DNA of 64,000 nt from Chryseobacterium sp. LAM-KRS1 (GCF_013184525.1 NZ_JAAOIZ010000005.1:248001-312000), one strand, 5' to 3'; positions 41,562 through 50,501 are shown, counted from the stretch's first letter. Notes: a model not told the origin generated them from the letters alone. A program made the numbers and translations.

Positions 41562-42731
41562 CTAAAGCATTTTTAAATTGTTAACTTCTAATTCCGTAAG
41601 AATTCTCCAGTGACCTCTTTTGATGTTTTTCTTTGTTAAACCGGCAAACATCACCCTGTCTAAAGCTTCCACTTCATACCCTAATCTCTGGAATATCCTT
41701 CTTATGACACGGTTCCATCCGATATGGATCTCAATTCCTACCTCATTTTTAGGCTTTCCTTCAATAAACGAAATCTGATCCACCGTAGCAACTCCTTCAT
41801 CCAGACGGATACCTTCAGCAATCAGTTTCATATCTTCATGTGTCAGTTTTTTGTCCAGTGTTACATGATAGATCTTTTTAGCATCAAAAGACGGGTGTGT
41901 CAGTTTTTTGGTCATATGTCCGTCATTTGTTAAAAGAATAACACCTGTTGTGGAACGGTCCAGTCTTCCAACCGGGAATACACGATAAGGAGACGCATTT
42001 GCAACAAGATCCATTACCGTTTTTCTCGCTTTATCATCTTTTGTAGTGGAAATATATCCTTTCGGTTTATTCAGAAGGACATAAACAGGTTTTTCAGGAG
42101 TAATATTTTGTCCGTCAAAAACTACTTTATCACTTTTCTGAACCTGATAGCCCATTTCAGTAACCACTTTTCCGTTTACTTCTACAAGACCCTGTGTGAT
42201 CAGTTCATCTGCTTCCCTTCTGCTGCATATTCCTGAATTGGCTATATACTTGTTAAGACGGATCGTATCTTTATGGACATCTTTTTCGATCTTGCTCAAT
42301 CTTCTTTTCTGTACAAAAGATCTTGCTTTATCTTCATCTCTGTCATTGCCCGATGAAGGTCTTCTACCATATTTTAAGCTACCTCTCTCATATTTGTCTC
42401 TTGCATCAAAACTTTTCCCTCCTCTTTTAGGACCTGGTTTTCCATAGGTCTTTTTTTCTCGTCCTTCACTTTGATTGGTAATATAAGGTGTTCTCTCAGG
42501 TTTTGATTTCCCTTCTTCAGCACGTCCTTCAAAACTTTCCTCACTCCTCTTAAACTTCGAACTGCTGCTTTTGTGATCAAAATTTCTCTCTCCTGCTTTA
42601 GGAAAAGATTTCTTGAAAGAACCTGATCTTGAAGAATTTCCAGATTTAGAAGCACGAGAATCATCAGAATTTTTTCTGGTTGAAATTCTTGGTCTTTGTG
42701 GTTTCCCTGATTTATTATTATCTCTGCTCAT
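41562..42731 (-). CDS. rRNA pseudouridine synthase, RluB/RsuA family, with basic N-terminal tail
   Basis: A 389-residue protein. Residues 1-145 are Arg/Lys/Ser-rich low complexity and probably bind RNA. The S4 domain follows (RLNKYIANSGICSRREADEL), then the catalytic domain with Asp in PVGRLDRSTTGVILLTNDG. It isomerises uridine in 23S or 16S rRNA. The long basic extension is typical for Bacteroidota but absent in E. coli RluB (290 aa with a C-terminal tail instead). Confidence 0.92.
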   Translation of the reverse strand: MSRDNNKSGKPQRPRISTRKNSDDSRASKSGNSSRSGSFKKSFPKAGERNFDHKSSSSKFKRSEESFEGRAEEGKSKPERTPYITNQSEGREKKTYGKPGPKRGGKSFDARDKYERGSLKYGRRPSSGNDRDEDKARSFVQKRRLSKIEKDVHKDTIRLNKYIANSGICSRREADELITQGLVEVNGKVVTEMGYQVQKSDKVVFDGQNITPEKPVYVLLNKPKGYISTTKDDKARKTVMDLVANASPYRVFPVGRLDRSTTGVILLTNDGHMTKKLTHPSFDAKKIYHVTLDKKLTHEDMKLIAEGIRLDEGVATVDQISFIEGKPKNEVGIEIHIGWNRVIRRIFQRLGYEVEALDRVMFAGLTKKNIKRGHWRILTELEVNNLKML

Positions 42732-42745
42732 TCTAAATATTTTTG

Positions 42746-42753
42746 CAAAGATA
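42746..42753 (-). promoter_or_regulatory. Minus-7 box (TATCTTTG) of the pseudouridine synthase gene
   Basis: A full TAnnTTTG match on the minus strand, 15 bp before the start at 42731. It is divergent from the aroB promoter 34 bp away. Confidence 0.6.
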
Positions 42754-42786
42754 GTAATTTAGTTACGAGTTAAAAATTAAGAATCA

Positions 42787-42794
42787 TAACTTTG
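42787..42794 (+). promoter_or_regulatory. Minus-7 box (TAACTTTG) of aroB
   Basis: A full TAnnTTTG match, 38 bp before the aroB ATG. Confidence 0.6.
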
Positions 42795-42832
42795 CAATAT
42801 TGTTCTACAATTAAATTTATATTATTCCAGAA

Positions 42833-43879
42833 ATGATAACACTATTAAACGATCAGTTTTCCCAGCTTAATGATTTTTTGCATGGAAAATCTTTCAGTAA
42901 AATTTTCATATTGGTTGATGAAAATACACATGAATATTGCCTTCCGGTACTTTTGGGCAATATGGAAACGGATCTTGCTTTTGAAATCCTGGAGATAGAA
43001 GCGGGTGAAGAAATGAAGAATATTCAGACTGCCAATCAGCTTTGGGAGATTTTAACGGAAATGCAGGCAGATAGAAAAGCTCTGGTTATAAACCTCGGTG
43101 GTGGTGTTATTACCGATATGGGCGGATTTGTTGCCTCAACCTATAAAAGAGGGATCCAGTTCATTAATGTTCCTACTACTCTATTATCGATGTGTGATGC
43201 CTCTATTGGAGGAAAAACAGGTATTGACCTGATGCACTACAAAAATATGGTAGGTACCTTTACCTTTCCTGAACAGATTTTTGTATATCCTAAGTTCTTA
43301 GAAACACTTCCCTTCAAAGAATTACGAAGTGGTTTTGCTGAAATGCTGAAGCACGGGTTAATTGCAGACCGTTTACATTGGGAGAATCTGATCAAAATAC
43401 AAAAGCTGGATGTAGAATCAGTACTACCACACATTCAGACCTCGATGGCGATCAAACAGGATGTTGTAGATCAGGATTTTCATGAAAAAAATGTCAGAAA
43501 AACTTTAAATTTCGGACATACGATCGGTCATGCTATCGAAAGCTCTTGTCTTGAACAGGGAAATCCGGTTTTACATGGAGAAGCAGTAGCTGCCGGAATG
43601 ATCTGTGAAGCACATCTTTCTCACCTTGAAAAGTTAATTTCAAAAGAAGATTCGGAAATGATCATTGACCATATCAAAAGGTATTATCCATACCTGGATA
43701 TCAGTGATTTTAGCGATGAAAATCTGATGTCTCTATTATTAAACGACAAAAAGAATACGGAAAAGAAGATTAATTTCTCTTTGCTTTCCGGAATAGGATC
43801 GTGTGTTTTTGACCACGAATGCAGCCAGGAAAATATTGAAAAATCACTGCATTTTTACAGAAAACTGAATGATGCATAA
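42833..43879 (+). CDS. aroB: 3-dehydroquinate synthase
   Basis: A 348-residue enzyme of the shikimate pathway. NAD-binding GGGVITDMGGF, the VPTTLLSMCDASIGGKTGID active-site stretch, and zinc ligands E in FAEMLKHG, H in FGHTIGHAIE and H in LHGEAVAAGM are all present. It turns DAHP into 3-dehydroquinate. Single gene with a consensus promoter and terminator. Confidence 0.96.
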   Translation: MITLLNDQFSQLNDFLHGKSFSKIFILVDENTHEYCLPVLLGNMETDLAFEILEIEAGEEMKNIQTANQLWEILTEMQADRKALVINLGGGVITDMGGFVASTYKRGIQFINVPTTLLSMCDASIGGKTGIDLMHYKNMVGTFTFPEQIFVYPKFLETLPFKELRSGFAEMLKHGLIADRLHWENLIKIQKLDVESVLPHIQTSMAIKQDVVDQDFHEKNVRKTLNFGHTIGHAIESSCLEQGNPVLHGEAVAAGMICEAHLSHLEKLISKEDSEMIIDHIKRYYPYLDISDFSDENLMSLLLNDKKNTEKKINFSLLSGIGSCVFDHECSQENIEKSLHFYRKLNDA

Positions 43880-43910
43880 CATGTTTGTTTACTTTTTAGA
43901 TAAAATTAAG

Positions 43911-43938
43911 AATCCTGATTGTTTGATCAGGATTTTTT
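43911..43938 (+). terminator. Terminator of aroB
   Basis: AATCCTGAT pairs with ATCAGGATT around a 6-base loop and ends in a T run, 31 bp after the aroB stop. Confidence 0.85.
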
Positions 43939-43954
43939 AATGATCATACCACCT

Positions 43955-44728
43955 CTATAGCGTATCATGAGTATTGAATTGAATATGCTTTATCAGGCGA
44001 TGTCTAATCATTTGAAATACCTTTTCCAGGTCCTCCACATCATCATATAGAAAGGGTAAGTAAAAACTGATCCCTTCAATATAAATTTTTATTTTGTCTC
44101 CGTTCCAGGTGTTATTAACCTTTTCAACAGAAATCTGATCTGTAAAATAAGCTTTACGCATTTTTTTCTTAAAAAATAGAGATAGCGCACTTATGTTTCG
44201 GGTTGCAGTTCCAAAGTCGTAAACAGGGAGAAATTCGATGCTGTCATCATTGATAATTAACTGTACGATTTTCCTTCGTCTGATAAAAAGCTTAATTCCT
44301 GTCAAAAAACAATAAATAGATCCTATAAATAAAATAACATATAAGAGCATCAGAACAATTACTATTACCGAAGGTTCCATATAAATTTCTTCAATAATTT
44401 CAGGGAATAGCTGAGTGAAAAGATAAATGAAAATTGCGGACAAAAATATCATTGACATACTTAGCAAACTTGTCCGGAAAGTTGAAATATAGAAGATCTT
44501 TTGTCCAGGTTCATCGACGTATTGCCTGGATGATAAAGATTGAGCTGCTTTGGATAGAAATAGATTATAGATTAATTTTAAACTTAATGCAATGATTAAA
44601 ATACCCAGGCAGATCATTACCCATACGTTTAATGGATAAAAAGTTTTACCAGCCACCATAGTCAACAGCAGCAGAATAACCAATCCCAGAATAGGAAGTA
44701 TAAATTTCAACTGCTTGTTTTGTTTCAT
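43955..44728 (-). CDS. Hypothetical membrane protein
   Basis: A 257-residue protein with four helices (about residues 8-27, 33-55, 86-108, 122-144) followed by a C-terminal cytoplasmic domain of about 100 residues (VQLIINDDSIEFLPV ... GISFYLPFLYDD) whose strand pattern resembles a PH-like/bPH domain. The family is not recognised. It is isolated, convergent with aroB, with a long non-coding stretch upstream. Confidence 0.75.
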   Translation of the reverse strand: MKQNKQLKFILPILGLVILLLLTMVAGKTFYPLNVWVMICLGILIIALSLKLIYNLFLSKAAQSLSSRQYVDEPGQKIFYISTFRTSLLSMSMIFLSAIFIYLFTQLFPEIIEEIYMEPSVIVIVLMLLYVILFIGSIYCFLTGIKLFIRRRKIVQLIINDDSIEFLPVYDFGTATRNISALSLFFKKKMRKAYFTDQISVEKVNNTWNGDKIKIYIEGISFYLPFLYDDVEDLEKVFQMIRHRLIKHIQFNTHDTL

Positions 44729-45040
44729 TCCCAGATTAGTTTATTTTTCATTTAAGGTTCAATATAAACCCTGATCCTTAAGTTTTATTATCAAAATTAC
44801 AACTTATATACTGTATTGTATTACAGACGATTAAAAATATATTAAAAGAATGATTTAAATTACTATTCATTACAGGCCTTATGGTTTTTCATAAAGGAAT
44901 TTTCATCCGGCCTTGATTTTAAAATAAATTCCACTAATTTCAAAAAAGGAGTAATATATATCAATTACGTTCAAGTCATTTGAGTATTATTTTACTCGAA
45001 ATAAGCCTAATTTAGAATTTAAGCTGTTTTTAAGATATGT

Positions 45041-45058
45041 TAAACAAATGTTTGTTTA
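45041..45058. promoter_or_regulatory. Inverted repeat TAAACAAA-TG-TTTGTTTA (possible activator site)
   Basis: Eight-base arms with a 2-bp centre, 85-100 bp upstream of the sigma-54-like element at 45143. That is the usual position of an enhancer-binding-protein site for sigma-54 promoters. Confidence 0.4.
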
Positions 45059-45142
45059 TTTATTTTATTGGTCTGATTTCTAGTATTTTATAGTAGTTTT
45101 TAGCAGTATTTATATACCTGACTTTTGTCATGTTTTATGTTT

Positions 45143-45158
45143 TGGCATCTAATTTGAA
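45143..45158 (+). promoter_or_regulatory. Sigma-54-like promoter (TGGCATC-N4-TTGAA)
   Basis: The -24 block TGGCA is intact; the -12 block is TTGAA instead of TTGCA, so the match is weaker than at the two sister promoters at 45979 and 47007. The 16-base layout is identical. Expected start near 45168, about 70 bp before the ATG. Confidence 0.5.
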
Positions 45159-45237
45159 AGATACTCTGCGTCAAACGAAAGTTGACAAGTAGTAAAATTT
45201 AAAATTAAGAATAGTAAAATATTAAAAAAATTAAGTT

Positions 45238-45885
45238 ATGAAAAAGTTAATTTTAGGATTAGCAGTAACTGCAAGTTCATTAGCATTCGCTCAGACAACT
45301 TCTACTTCATCTTCTAACCCGGTTACATTTGGTGTTAAAGGTGGTATGAACGTTTCATCTCTTTCAAAAGGAGCTGACCTTAGTGATTCAAAATCTAAAA
45401 TCGGATTCAATGCAGGGGTTTTTGCAAACATCCCGGTAGCGAGCTCATTCAGCATTCAACCGGAGGTATTGTATAATGACTTGGGTTCAAAAGTAACCAG
45501 AGAATATACAGTATTAGGTAATAACTTTAAGGATGAATCTTCAAGAAATTTAGGATACATAGCTGTACCGGTAATGTTCCAGTATAATGCAACTCCTGAA
45601 TTCTTCTTGGAAGCAGGTCCTGAATTCGGATTTTTAGTAAGTGCTAAAGATAAATTCAAAAGTTCTACGAATGATAATACAAGCACAAGAACGAGAAGTC
45701 TTGACAAAGATGCTTTCAACACATTCAACTTTGGAATCGGTATTGGTGCAGGATATTATTTCACACCAAACCTAGGAATTACAGCTAGATATACTGCCGG
45801 ATTAACAGATATCTACAAAAACAACAATGGTGATGCGATGAGAAACAACGTATTCCAGGTAGGTTTAGCTTACAAATTTAAATAA
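45238..45885 (+). CDS. PorT-type outer-membrane beta-barrel protein (paralog 1)
   Basis: A 215-residue protein with signal peptide MKKLILGLAVTASSLAFAQ and a small eight-strand barrel of the outer-membrane beta-barrel (PorT/porin family) type: FGVKGGMNVSSLS, FNAGVFANIPVASSFSIQPE, EFFLEAGPEFGFL, FGIGIGAGYYFTPNLGITAR and C-terminal VGLAYKFK. First of three tandem paralogs, each with its own terminator. Function unknown. Confidence 0.9.
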   Translation: MKKLILGLAVTASSLAFAQTTSTSSSNPVTFGVKGGMNVSSLSKGADLSDSKSKIGFNAGVFANIPVASSFSIQPEVLYNDLGSKVTREYTVLGNNFKDESSRNLGYIAVPVMFQYNATPEFFLEAGPEFGFLVSAKDKFKSSTNDNTSTRTRSLDKDAFNTFNFGIGIGAGYYFTPNLGITARYTAGLTDIYKNNNGDAMRNNVFQVGLAYKFK

Positions 45886-45923
45886 GCATAAAACACATTC
45901 AGATAACAAATTTTGATTTCAAT

Positions 45924-45960
45924 AAAATGGTTAGATTTAATGGTTAAATCTAACCATTTT
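45924..45960. terminator. Terminator of barrel paralog 1
   Basis: A perfect 17-base stem (AAAATGGTTAGATTTAA and its complement) with a TGG loop and T run. It shares GGTTAGATTTAA with the terminator of paralog 2. Confidence 0.85.
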
Positions 45961-45978
45961 TGTTATTTTAACATAATT

Positions 45979-45994
45979 TGGCAAGAATTTTGCA
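45979..45994 (+). promoter_or_regulatory. Sigma-54-like promoter (TGGCAAG-N4-TTGCA)
   Basis: TGGCAAGAATTTTGCA fits the -24/-12 consensus TGGCAC(G)-N4-TTGC(A) with exact spacing. Expected start about 46004, 24 bp before the ATG at 46028. The same element recurs at 47007. Confidence 0.65.
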
Positions 45995-46027
45995 GCAAAA
46001 CAGTACAAATTAAAATTAAATATAATC

Positions 46028-46588
46028 ATGAGAAAATTATTATTAGGTTTGGCAATCGTTGCTGGTTCATTAACGTTTGCTCAAACATTTGGAGTAAAAG
46101 CAGGTCTTAATATTTCTACAATTTCAGGTGGTGATTCAAAATCAAAAGCAGGATTCTATGGTGGGGTTTTAATGAATGTCCCTGTAGCTCCTAGCTTTAG
46201 TGTACAACCCGAAATCTTATACAATGGATTAGGTGCAAAAGCTGATGGAAACACTGATCTTAAAGTAAATTTAGATTATATCTCTGTTCCTGTGATGTTC
46301 CAGTATAATGCAACTCCGCAGTTTTATCTTGAAGCAGGACCTCAGTTTAGCTTCCTGATCAATTCAAAATTTAAATACAAATCTTCTTCTGTGGATGGAA
46401 AAGATTTTGTAAAAGGTTTTGATTTTGGTGTAGGTCTTGGTGCTGGATATTTCTTTACAAAGAATATCGGTGTAAATGCAAGATATGTTGCAGGTGTTAT
46501 AGATATTGCTAAAGAAGTTAATAACGTACAGGCAGATGGAAAAAATAACGTATTCCAGATCGGTCTTACTTATAAATTTAATAAGTAA
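46028..46588 (+). CDS. PorT-type outer-membrane beta-barrel protein (paralog 2)
   Basis: A 186-residue protein, the shortest of the three: signal peptide MRKLLLGLAIVAGSLTFAQ, then FGVKAGLNISTIS, YGGVLMNVPVAPSFSVQPE, YLEAGPQFSFLI, GVGLGAGYFFTKNIGVNAR and a final IGLTYKF. The shorter length comes from reduced surface loops. It has its own sigma-54-like promoter and terminator. Confidence 0.9.
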   Translation: MRKLLLGLAIVAGSLTFAQTFGVKAGLNISTISGGDSKSKAGFYGGVLMNVPVAPSFSVQPEILYNGLGAKADGNTDLKVNLDYISVPVMFQYNATPQFYLEAGPQFSFLINSKFKYKSSSVDGKDFVKGFDFGVGLGAGYFFTKNIGVNARYVAGVIDIAKEVNNVQADGKNNVFQIGLTYKFNK

Positions 46589-46612
46589 TAATATACTTAA
46601 TAACAAGATAAG

Positions 46613-46645
46613 CGGTTAGATTTAATAAATTTAACCGTTTTTTTT
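46613..46645 (+). terminator. Terminator of barrel paralog 2
   Basis: CGGTTAGATTT pairs with AAATTTAACCG (one G-U) around a 3-base loop, then a T8 run. Confidence 0.8.
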
Positions 46646-47006
46646 ATATCCGGATCTCCTGTAATGTTCTGTTTTCACATTGAATAATCATTGCAATGCA
46701 TCCATTAATCAACAAATGATGATCATAAAAAAGTATAAAAGTCTGATCAAAATGTTCATCTGGCATTTTTGTAAGCTTCAATTCATCTGGAAAGTTGGGT
46801 GAAAATGGTCATAATTAACGATGAATAAAGGGTGTTGAATAAAAAAAATGAAAAAAAATGCAATTTTTTTTCAAGCAATTTTAACTTAAAAATTAAACAT
46901 ATTAGATTGTTTTAACTAAAAAAATCCCACGTATGTGGATTATCACTTGTTCTTTTAAAGAAGCGGCTCGCAGCTTATCTTTCTGCAAATCATAAAATTA
47001 TAATTA
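46646..47006. other. 360-bp non-coding stretch before barrel paralog 3
   Basis: No convincing reading frame. It holds a CCAC-GTAT-GTGG inverted repeat (46928 region) about 75 bp upstream of the sigma-54-like element, in the place expected for an activator site, and otherwise AT-rich DNA. Confidence 0.4.
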
Positions 47007-47022
47007 TGGCAAGCCTTTTGCA
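47007..47022 (+). promoter_or_regulatory. Sigma-54-like promoter (TGGCAAG-N4-TTGCA)
   Basis: TGGCAAGCCTTTTGCA, the same 7-4-5 layout as at 45979. Expected start near 47032, about 56 bp before the ATG at 47088. Confidence 0.65.
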
Positions 47023-47087
47023 AAATACACCCCATCTGAATGAATAATTCGGATAACAAGAAATAGTACAATTTAAAAAATAAAATT

Positions 47088-47792
47088 ATGAATAAGTTAT
47101 TTCTAGGACTAGCAATAGTTGCTGGTTCATTAGTATTTGCTCAGGAAACACAAACAACAGCTACTATTACTACTGTTAACAAAGAAAAAGAACCAATCAG
47201 ATTTGGTATTAAAGGTGGAGCTAACTCCGCTCAATTCAGTCAGCAACAATTAAGTGCAAACAATCAGAAAATAGGATTTAATGCCGGTGTTTTTGTAAAT
47301 ATTCCTCTTTCCAAGCAATTCAGCATACAGCCTGAAGCATTGTATAACCAATTAGGAGCAAGAAGTGTTCTTTCTTCTACTGAAGTTACAACGGGAGCTA
47401 CTACTGTAAAAACTCAACGTGATTACAAAACAACATTGAATTATGTTTCAGTACCGGTAATGGTTCAGTTTAAGCCAGCCGATAACTTTTATGTAGAAGC
47501 AGGTCCTGAATTCAGTTATTTCATCGATGGAAAAAACAAAGGTGAAAATACTGTTACAAGCACTACAAACGGTATCGCTACCACTCAGAAAAATTCAGTT
47601 TCTGAAACGATCAACAAAGATGACATCAATAAATTCAACTTTGGTCTAGGTCTAGGTTTAGGATACTATTTCACACGTAATCTGGGAATCAACGCAAGAT
47701 ATGTAAATAGCTTGACTAAGATTGATAAAAGCAGACCTGCTGCTGAAAACAACAACAGAGTATTCCAACTAGGTTTGAATTATAAGTTTTAA
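47088..47792 (+). CDS. PorT-type outer-membrane beta-barrel protein (paralog 3)
   Basis: A 234-residue protein with signal peptide MNKLFLGLAIVAGSLVFAQ, a Thr-rich linker, then FGIKGGANSAQFS, FNAGVFVNIPLSKQFSIQPE, FYVEAGPEFSYFI, GLGLGLGYYFTRNLGINAR and final LGLNYKF. The larger size is due to longer loops. It is set apart from paralog 2 by 500 bp with its own promoter. Confidence 0.9.
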   Translation: MNKLFLGLAIVAGSLVFAQETQTTATITTVNKEKEPIRFGIKGGANSAQFSQQQLSANNQKIGFNAGVFVNIPLSKQFSIQPEALYNQLGARSVLSSTEVTTGATTVKTQRDYKTTLNYVSVPVMVQFKPADNFYVEAGPEFSYFIDGKNKGENTVTSTTNGIATTQKNSVSETINKDDINKFNFGLGLGLGYYFTRNLGINARYVNSLTKIDKSRPAAENNNRVFQLGLNYKF

Positions 47793-47840
47793 TAACAACA
47801 ACCAATTTTTTAACCATAGAATGTAGTTTTCTGCATTATA

Positions 47841-47871
47841 AAATGGCTGGAAGAATAACTTCCAGCCATTT
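47841..47871. terminator. Bidirectional terminator of barrel paralog 3 and the GDPD gene
   Basis: A 13-base perfect stem (AAATGGCTGGAAG/CTTCCAGCCATTT) around AATAA, between the convergent barrel and GDPD genes. Confidence 0.8.
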
Positions 47872-47893
47872 CTATTGTATGGGTAAGGCAAAT

Positions 47894-48841
47894 CTATTCG
47901 AAAATTCGAGGGTCATCGCTGATCACCCCATCTATTCCCATTTCTTTTAATTCCTGCAGTCTTTCTTTCGAGTTTACTGTCCATGGTATGACTTTCATTC
48001 CCAGCTTGTGGCATTCCTGTACCAATCCGGGCGTGACAAGAGATTGATCCGGACTGTAAATTGTAGGAGTAAAACTTAAGAATTTCATATCACCCGATAC
48101 TCCATTAAGATGATCGGGATACATTCTGAATTTTTCGACAGGGATATTTTTAAAATAATTCCGCTGCTGGGCGAGCTTTTTATCATCCACCTTCTCTACC
48201 AGTAAGGCAGTCATTATTTTAGGATATTGTGCATGGATAAGCTCTAAGGTTCTTGGATCGAAGGATTGAATAATAACCCGGTCCTGGATATTTTTTCCTA
48301 CAATGATCTTCATCATCAGATCGACAAATTCCTTAGGTTCAGGATGGAAAATATCATCCGAAAAAGGTCGCGTTTTAGTCTCTATATTATAAAACGGCAA
48401 AGGCCTTTTAAGTTCCCGGGCATAACTCTCACAGGCATCTATAACATCTGAAAAGAGCGGTTTTTGTACCCTCATTTTCTTTTGGTCAGGATAATTAGCT
48501 AGTGTTTTCATCCCTACATCAAAAGTTTTGATCTTTGCATAAGGCATTTCATAAATTTTGTAATAAAATCCTGAATCCCGGGGAATAAATGTTCCGTCAG
48601 GCTTTGTTACCAGTTCAGGTGAAAGAAATGCATCGTGAGAAAGAATCACCTGCTTGTCTTTTGTGATGGCAAGATCCATTTCAAGTGTCGTAACCCCCAT
48701 CTTTAAAGCATTTTTCATTGCAGGGATGGTGTTTTCCGGATATAAGGATTTTCCACCCCTATGCGCCTGGGTATCAAAATACTGAGCTGAATACAGCTGA
48801 ATAAACAGAAATAAAATACCCGTGATAAATGTACTTTTCAT
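47894..48841 (-). CDS. Secreted glycerophosphodiester phosphodiesterase
   Basis: A 315-residue GDPD TIM barrel with signal peptide (MKSTFITGILFLFIQLYSAQ). The active-site HRGGKSLYPENT (His/Arg, Glu of PENT) and LEMDLAITKDKQVILSHD hold the catalytic histidines and calcium ligands. It cleaves glycerophosphodiesters to glycerol-3-phosphate and an alcohol, in the periplasm. Single gene with consensus promoter. Confidence 0.92.
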   Translation of the reverse strand: MKSTFITGILFLFIQLYSAQYFDTQAHRGGKSLYPENTIPAMKNALKMGVTTLEMDLAITKDKQVILSHDAFLSPELVTKPDGTFIPRDSGFYYKIYEMPYAKIKTFDVGMKTLANYPDQKKMRVQKPLFSDVIDACESYARELKRPLPFYNIETKTRPFSDDIFHPEPKEFVDLMMKIIVGKNIQDRVIIQSFDPRTLELIHAQYPKIMTALLVEKVDDKKLAQQRNYFKNIPVEKFRMYPDHLNGVSGDMKFLSFTPTIYSPDQSLVTPGLVQECHKLGMKVIPWTVNSKERLQELKEMGIDGVISDDPRIFE

Positions 48842-48860
48842 AATCCTGATCTTAATTACG

Positions 48861-48868
48861 CAAAATTA
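48861..48868 (-). promoter_or_regulatory. Minus-7 box (TAATTTTG) of the GDPD gene
   Basis: A full TAnnTTTG match on the minus strand, 20 bp before the GDPD start. Confidence 0.55.
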
Positions 48869-48952
48869 AAGGATACCGGCATATCCTGTACGACAGTAAT
48901 ATTAAGCTTTTGCTACATTTATATCAATTATTTTTTTCGACAATAAAAACGA

Positions 48953-48986
48953 AAAAAGACCTGATATTATGCTATCAGGTCTTTTT
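48953..48986 (-). terminator. Terminator of purF
   Basis: A 14-base stem (AAAAAGACCTGATA and its complement) with a 6-base loop and T run on the minus strand, 22 bp after the purF stop. Confidence 0.85.
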
Positions 48987-49007
48987 ATGTATTGATTGTT
49001 GAGACAA

Positions 49008-50501
49008 TTAATTAAATAGCTCTACTTCCTCCCCTTTTGCTACAGGATATTGTTCTGTAAAACATCCAAAGCAGTGATTGGAAGATCCTAAAATTTCTTT
49101 AAGGTTTTCTGTACTGAGGAACTCTAAAGAATCTACTCCAAGGTAGTTTCTTAGCTCTTCAGTCGTCATATTGGCTGAAATCAAATCATCTTTTGATGGA
49201 GTATCAATCCCAAGATAACAAGGTGCAATGATCGGAGGAGAAACACTTCTGAAATGGATTTCCTTTACTCCGGCATCCTTTAAAATCTTAACCAGTCTTT
49301 TAGAAGTAGTTCCCCTTACAATAGAGTCGTCAATAATAACTACTCTCTTGCCTTTAATTTCAGATATAATAGGATTCAGCTTCAGGTTAACGATCCTTTC
49401 TCTCATTTCCTGAGTCGGAACAATAAAACTTCTTCCGATATATCGGTTTTTAATTAAAACCGGGCGGAAAGGGATCCCTGATGCTTTTGAAAAGCCAATC
49501 GCTGCAGGTACTCCTGAATCCGGAACTCCGATAACGATATCTGCATCCACAGGAGCTTGTTCCCAGATTTTTTCACCCGACTTTTCTCTGATCTCATACA
49601 CATTAATGTTTTCTAATGTAGAGTCAGGTCTTGCAAAGTAGATATATTCGAAAGAACAGATTCTTTGTTTTCCTTTTTCATTCACCATATAAGACTGTAA
49701 TCCGGTCTCATTTTCGTTGGTGTAGATGATCTCTCCAGGTAAAATATCACGAACATACTGTGCTCCCACTGCGTCCAATGCTACGGATTCAGAAGCCACC
49801 ACATATGATTTTTCATCAATAGCTCCTAAAACCAACGGTCTGATCCCGTTGAAATCCCTGAATGCAAAAAACTTATTTCTCGTCATTCCTACCACTGAAT
49901 AAGCTCCTTCGATCTTTTCCATTGTTGCTTTGATCGCTCCTCTTAATCCCAGATCAAGGTTTTTCTGGATTAATCTTAAGATAACCTCAGAATCTGAAGT
50001 TGCTCTGAAAACAACACCTTCTGCCTCCAGTTCGGCTTTCAGTTCTTTTGCGTTCGTTAAATTACCGTTATGTGCAATCGAAAGTATAATCTGGTCATAT
50101 TCATTTTTCGCAAAAAATGGCTGGAAATTGTACTTCTTTTTGTCTCCTGCTGTAGTATAACGTGTATGCCCTATTGCAGAATTCCCCATAAAAGCTTCAG
50201 GATCCTGAATATCTTTATAAACGTCTAAAACCAACCCTTCATCTTTCAGGTTATTGATCTTCCCGTTTTTAAGAACGGAAATACCACAGGCCTCTTGTCC
50301 TCTGTGCTGTAAAGCAAAAAGTCCGAACTGAGAAAGGGAAAACGTATCCAGATCATTGTCAGAATACAATCCGAAAATACCGCACTCCTCATTCGGAGCA
50401 TCAAGTCTTTCCTCTTCCTTTGTTCTGAAAAGGTTTCTACCGTAAGTCTGGTTTTTAAACTGTTTTAAATATTCACTTTTATGAATGTCTAAACTTTTCA
50501 T
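49008..50501 (-). CDS. purF: Amidophosphoribosyltransferase
   Basis: A 497-residue enzyme, first committed step of purine synthesis. The N-terminal nucleophile Cys40 begins EECGIFGLYS; ALQHRGQEACGI, GNLTNAKEL and the PRPP loop VVIIDDSIVRGTTSK follow. Residues 1-39 would be a cleaved propeptide, longer than the 11 residues of B. subtilis. The C-terminal NHCFGCFTEQYP and nearby Cys residues suggest the Fe-S cluster form. On the same strand as purC, 110 bp downstream. Confidence 0.95.
   Translation of the reverse strand: MKSLDIHKSEYLKQFKNQTYGRNLFRTKEEERLDAPNEECGIFGLYSDNDLDTFSLSQFGLFALQHRGQEACGISVLKNGKINNLKDEGLVLDVYKDIQDPEAFMGNSAIGHTRYTTAGDKKKYNFQPFFAKNEYDQIILSIAHNGNLTNAKELKAELEAEGVVFRATSDSEVILRLIQKNLDLGLRGAIKATMEKIEGAYSVVGMTRNKFFAFRDFNGIRPLVLGAIDEKSYVVASESVALDAVGAQYVRDILPGEIIYTNENETGLQSYMVNEKGKQRICSFEYIYFARPDSTLENINVYEIREKSGEKIWEQAPVDADIVIGVPDSGVPAAIGFSKASGIPFRPVLIKNRYIGRSFIVPTQEMRERIVNLKLNPIISEIKGKRVVIIDDSIVRGTTSKRLVKILKDAGVKEIHFRSVSPPIIAPCYLGIDTPSKDDLISANMTTEELRNYLGVDSLEFLSTENLKEILGSSNHCFGCFTEQYPVAKGEEVELFN

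Larger units (their letters stand above)
44729..45237. other. 508-bp regulatory stretch without a gene
   Basis: No reading frame here looks coding. Visible elements are GAGTA-N6-TACTC (44983 region), a 10-base block TTCAAGTCAT (44967 region) shared with the 32790 motif, the inverted repeat at 45041 and the sigma-54-like promoter at 45143, followed by about 70 bp of A-rich leader before the barrel gene. Confidence 0.5.

Noticed and set aside
44980..44998. GAGTA-N6-TACTC resembling GAGTAA-N5-TTACTC at 32705
   Set aside because: The 32705 copy is a terminator with a T run; the likeness is short and AT-driven, so a shared regulator is not supported.
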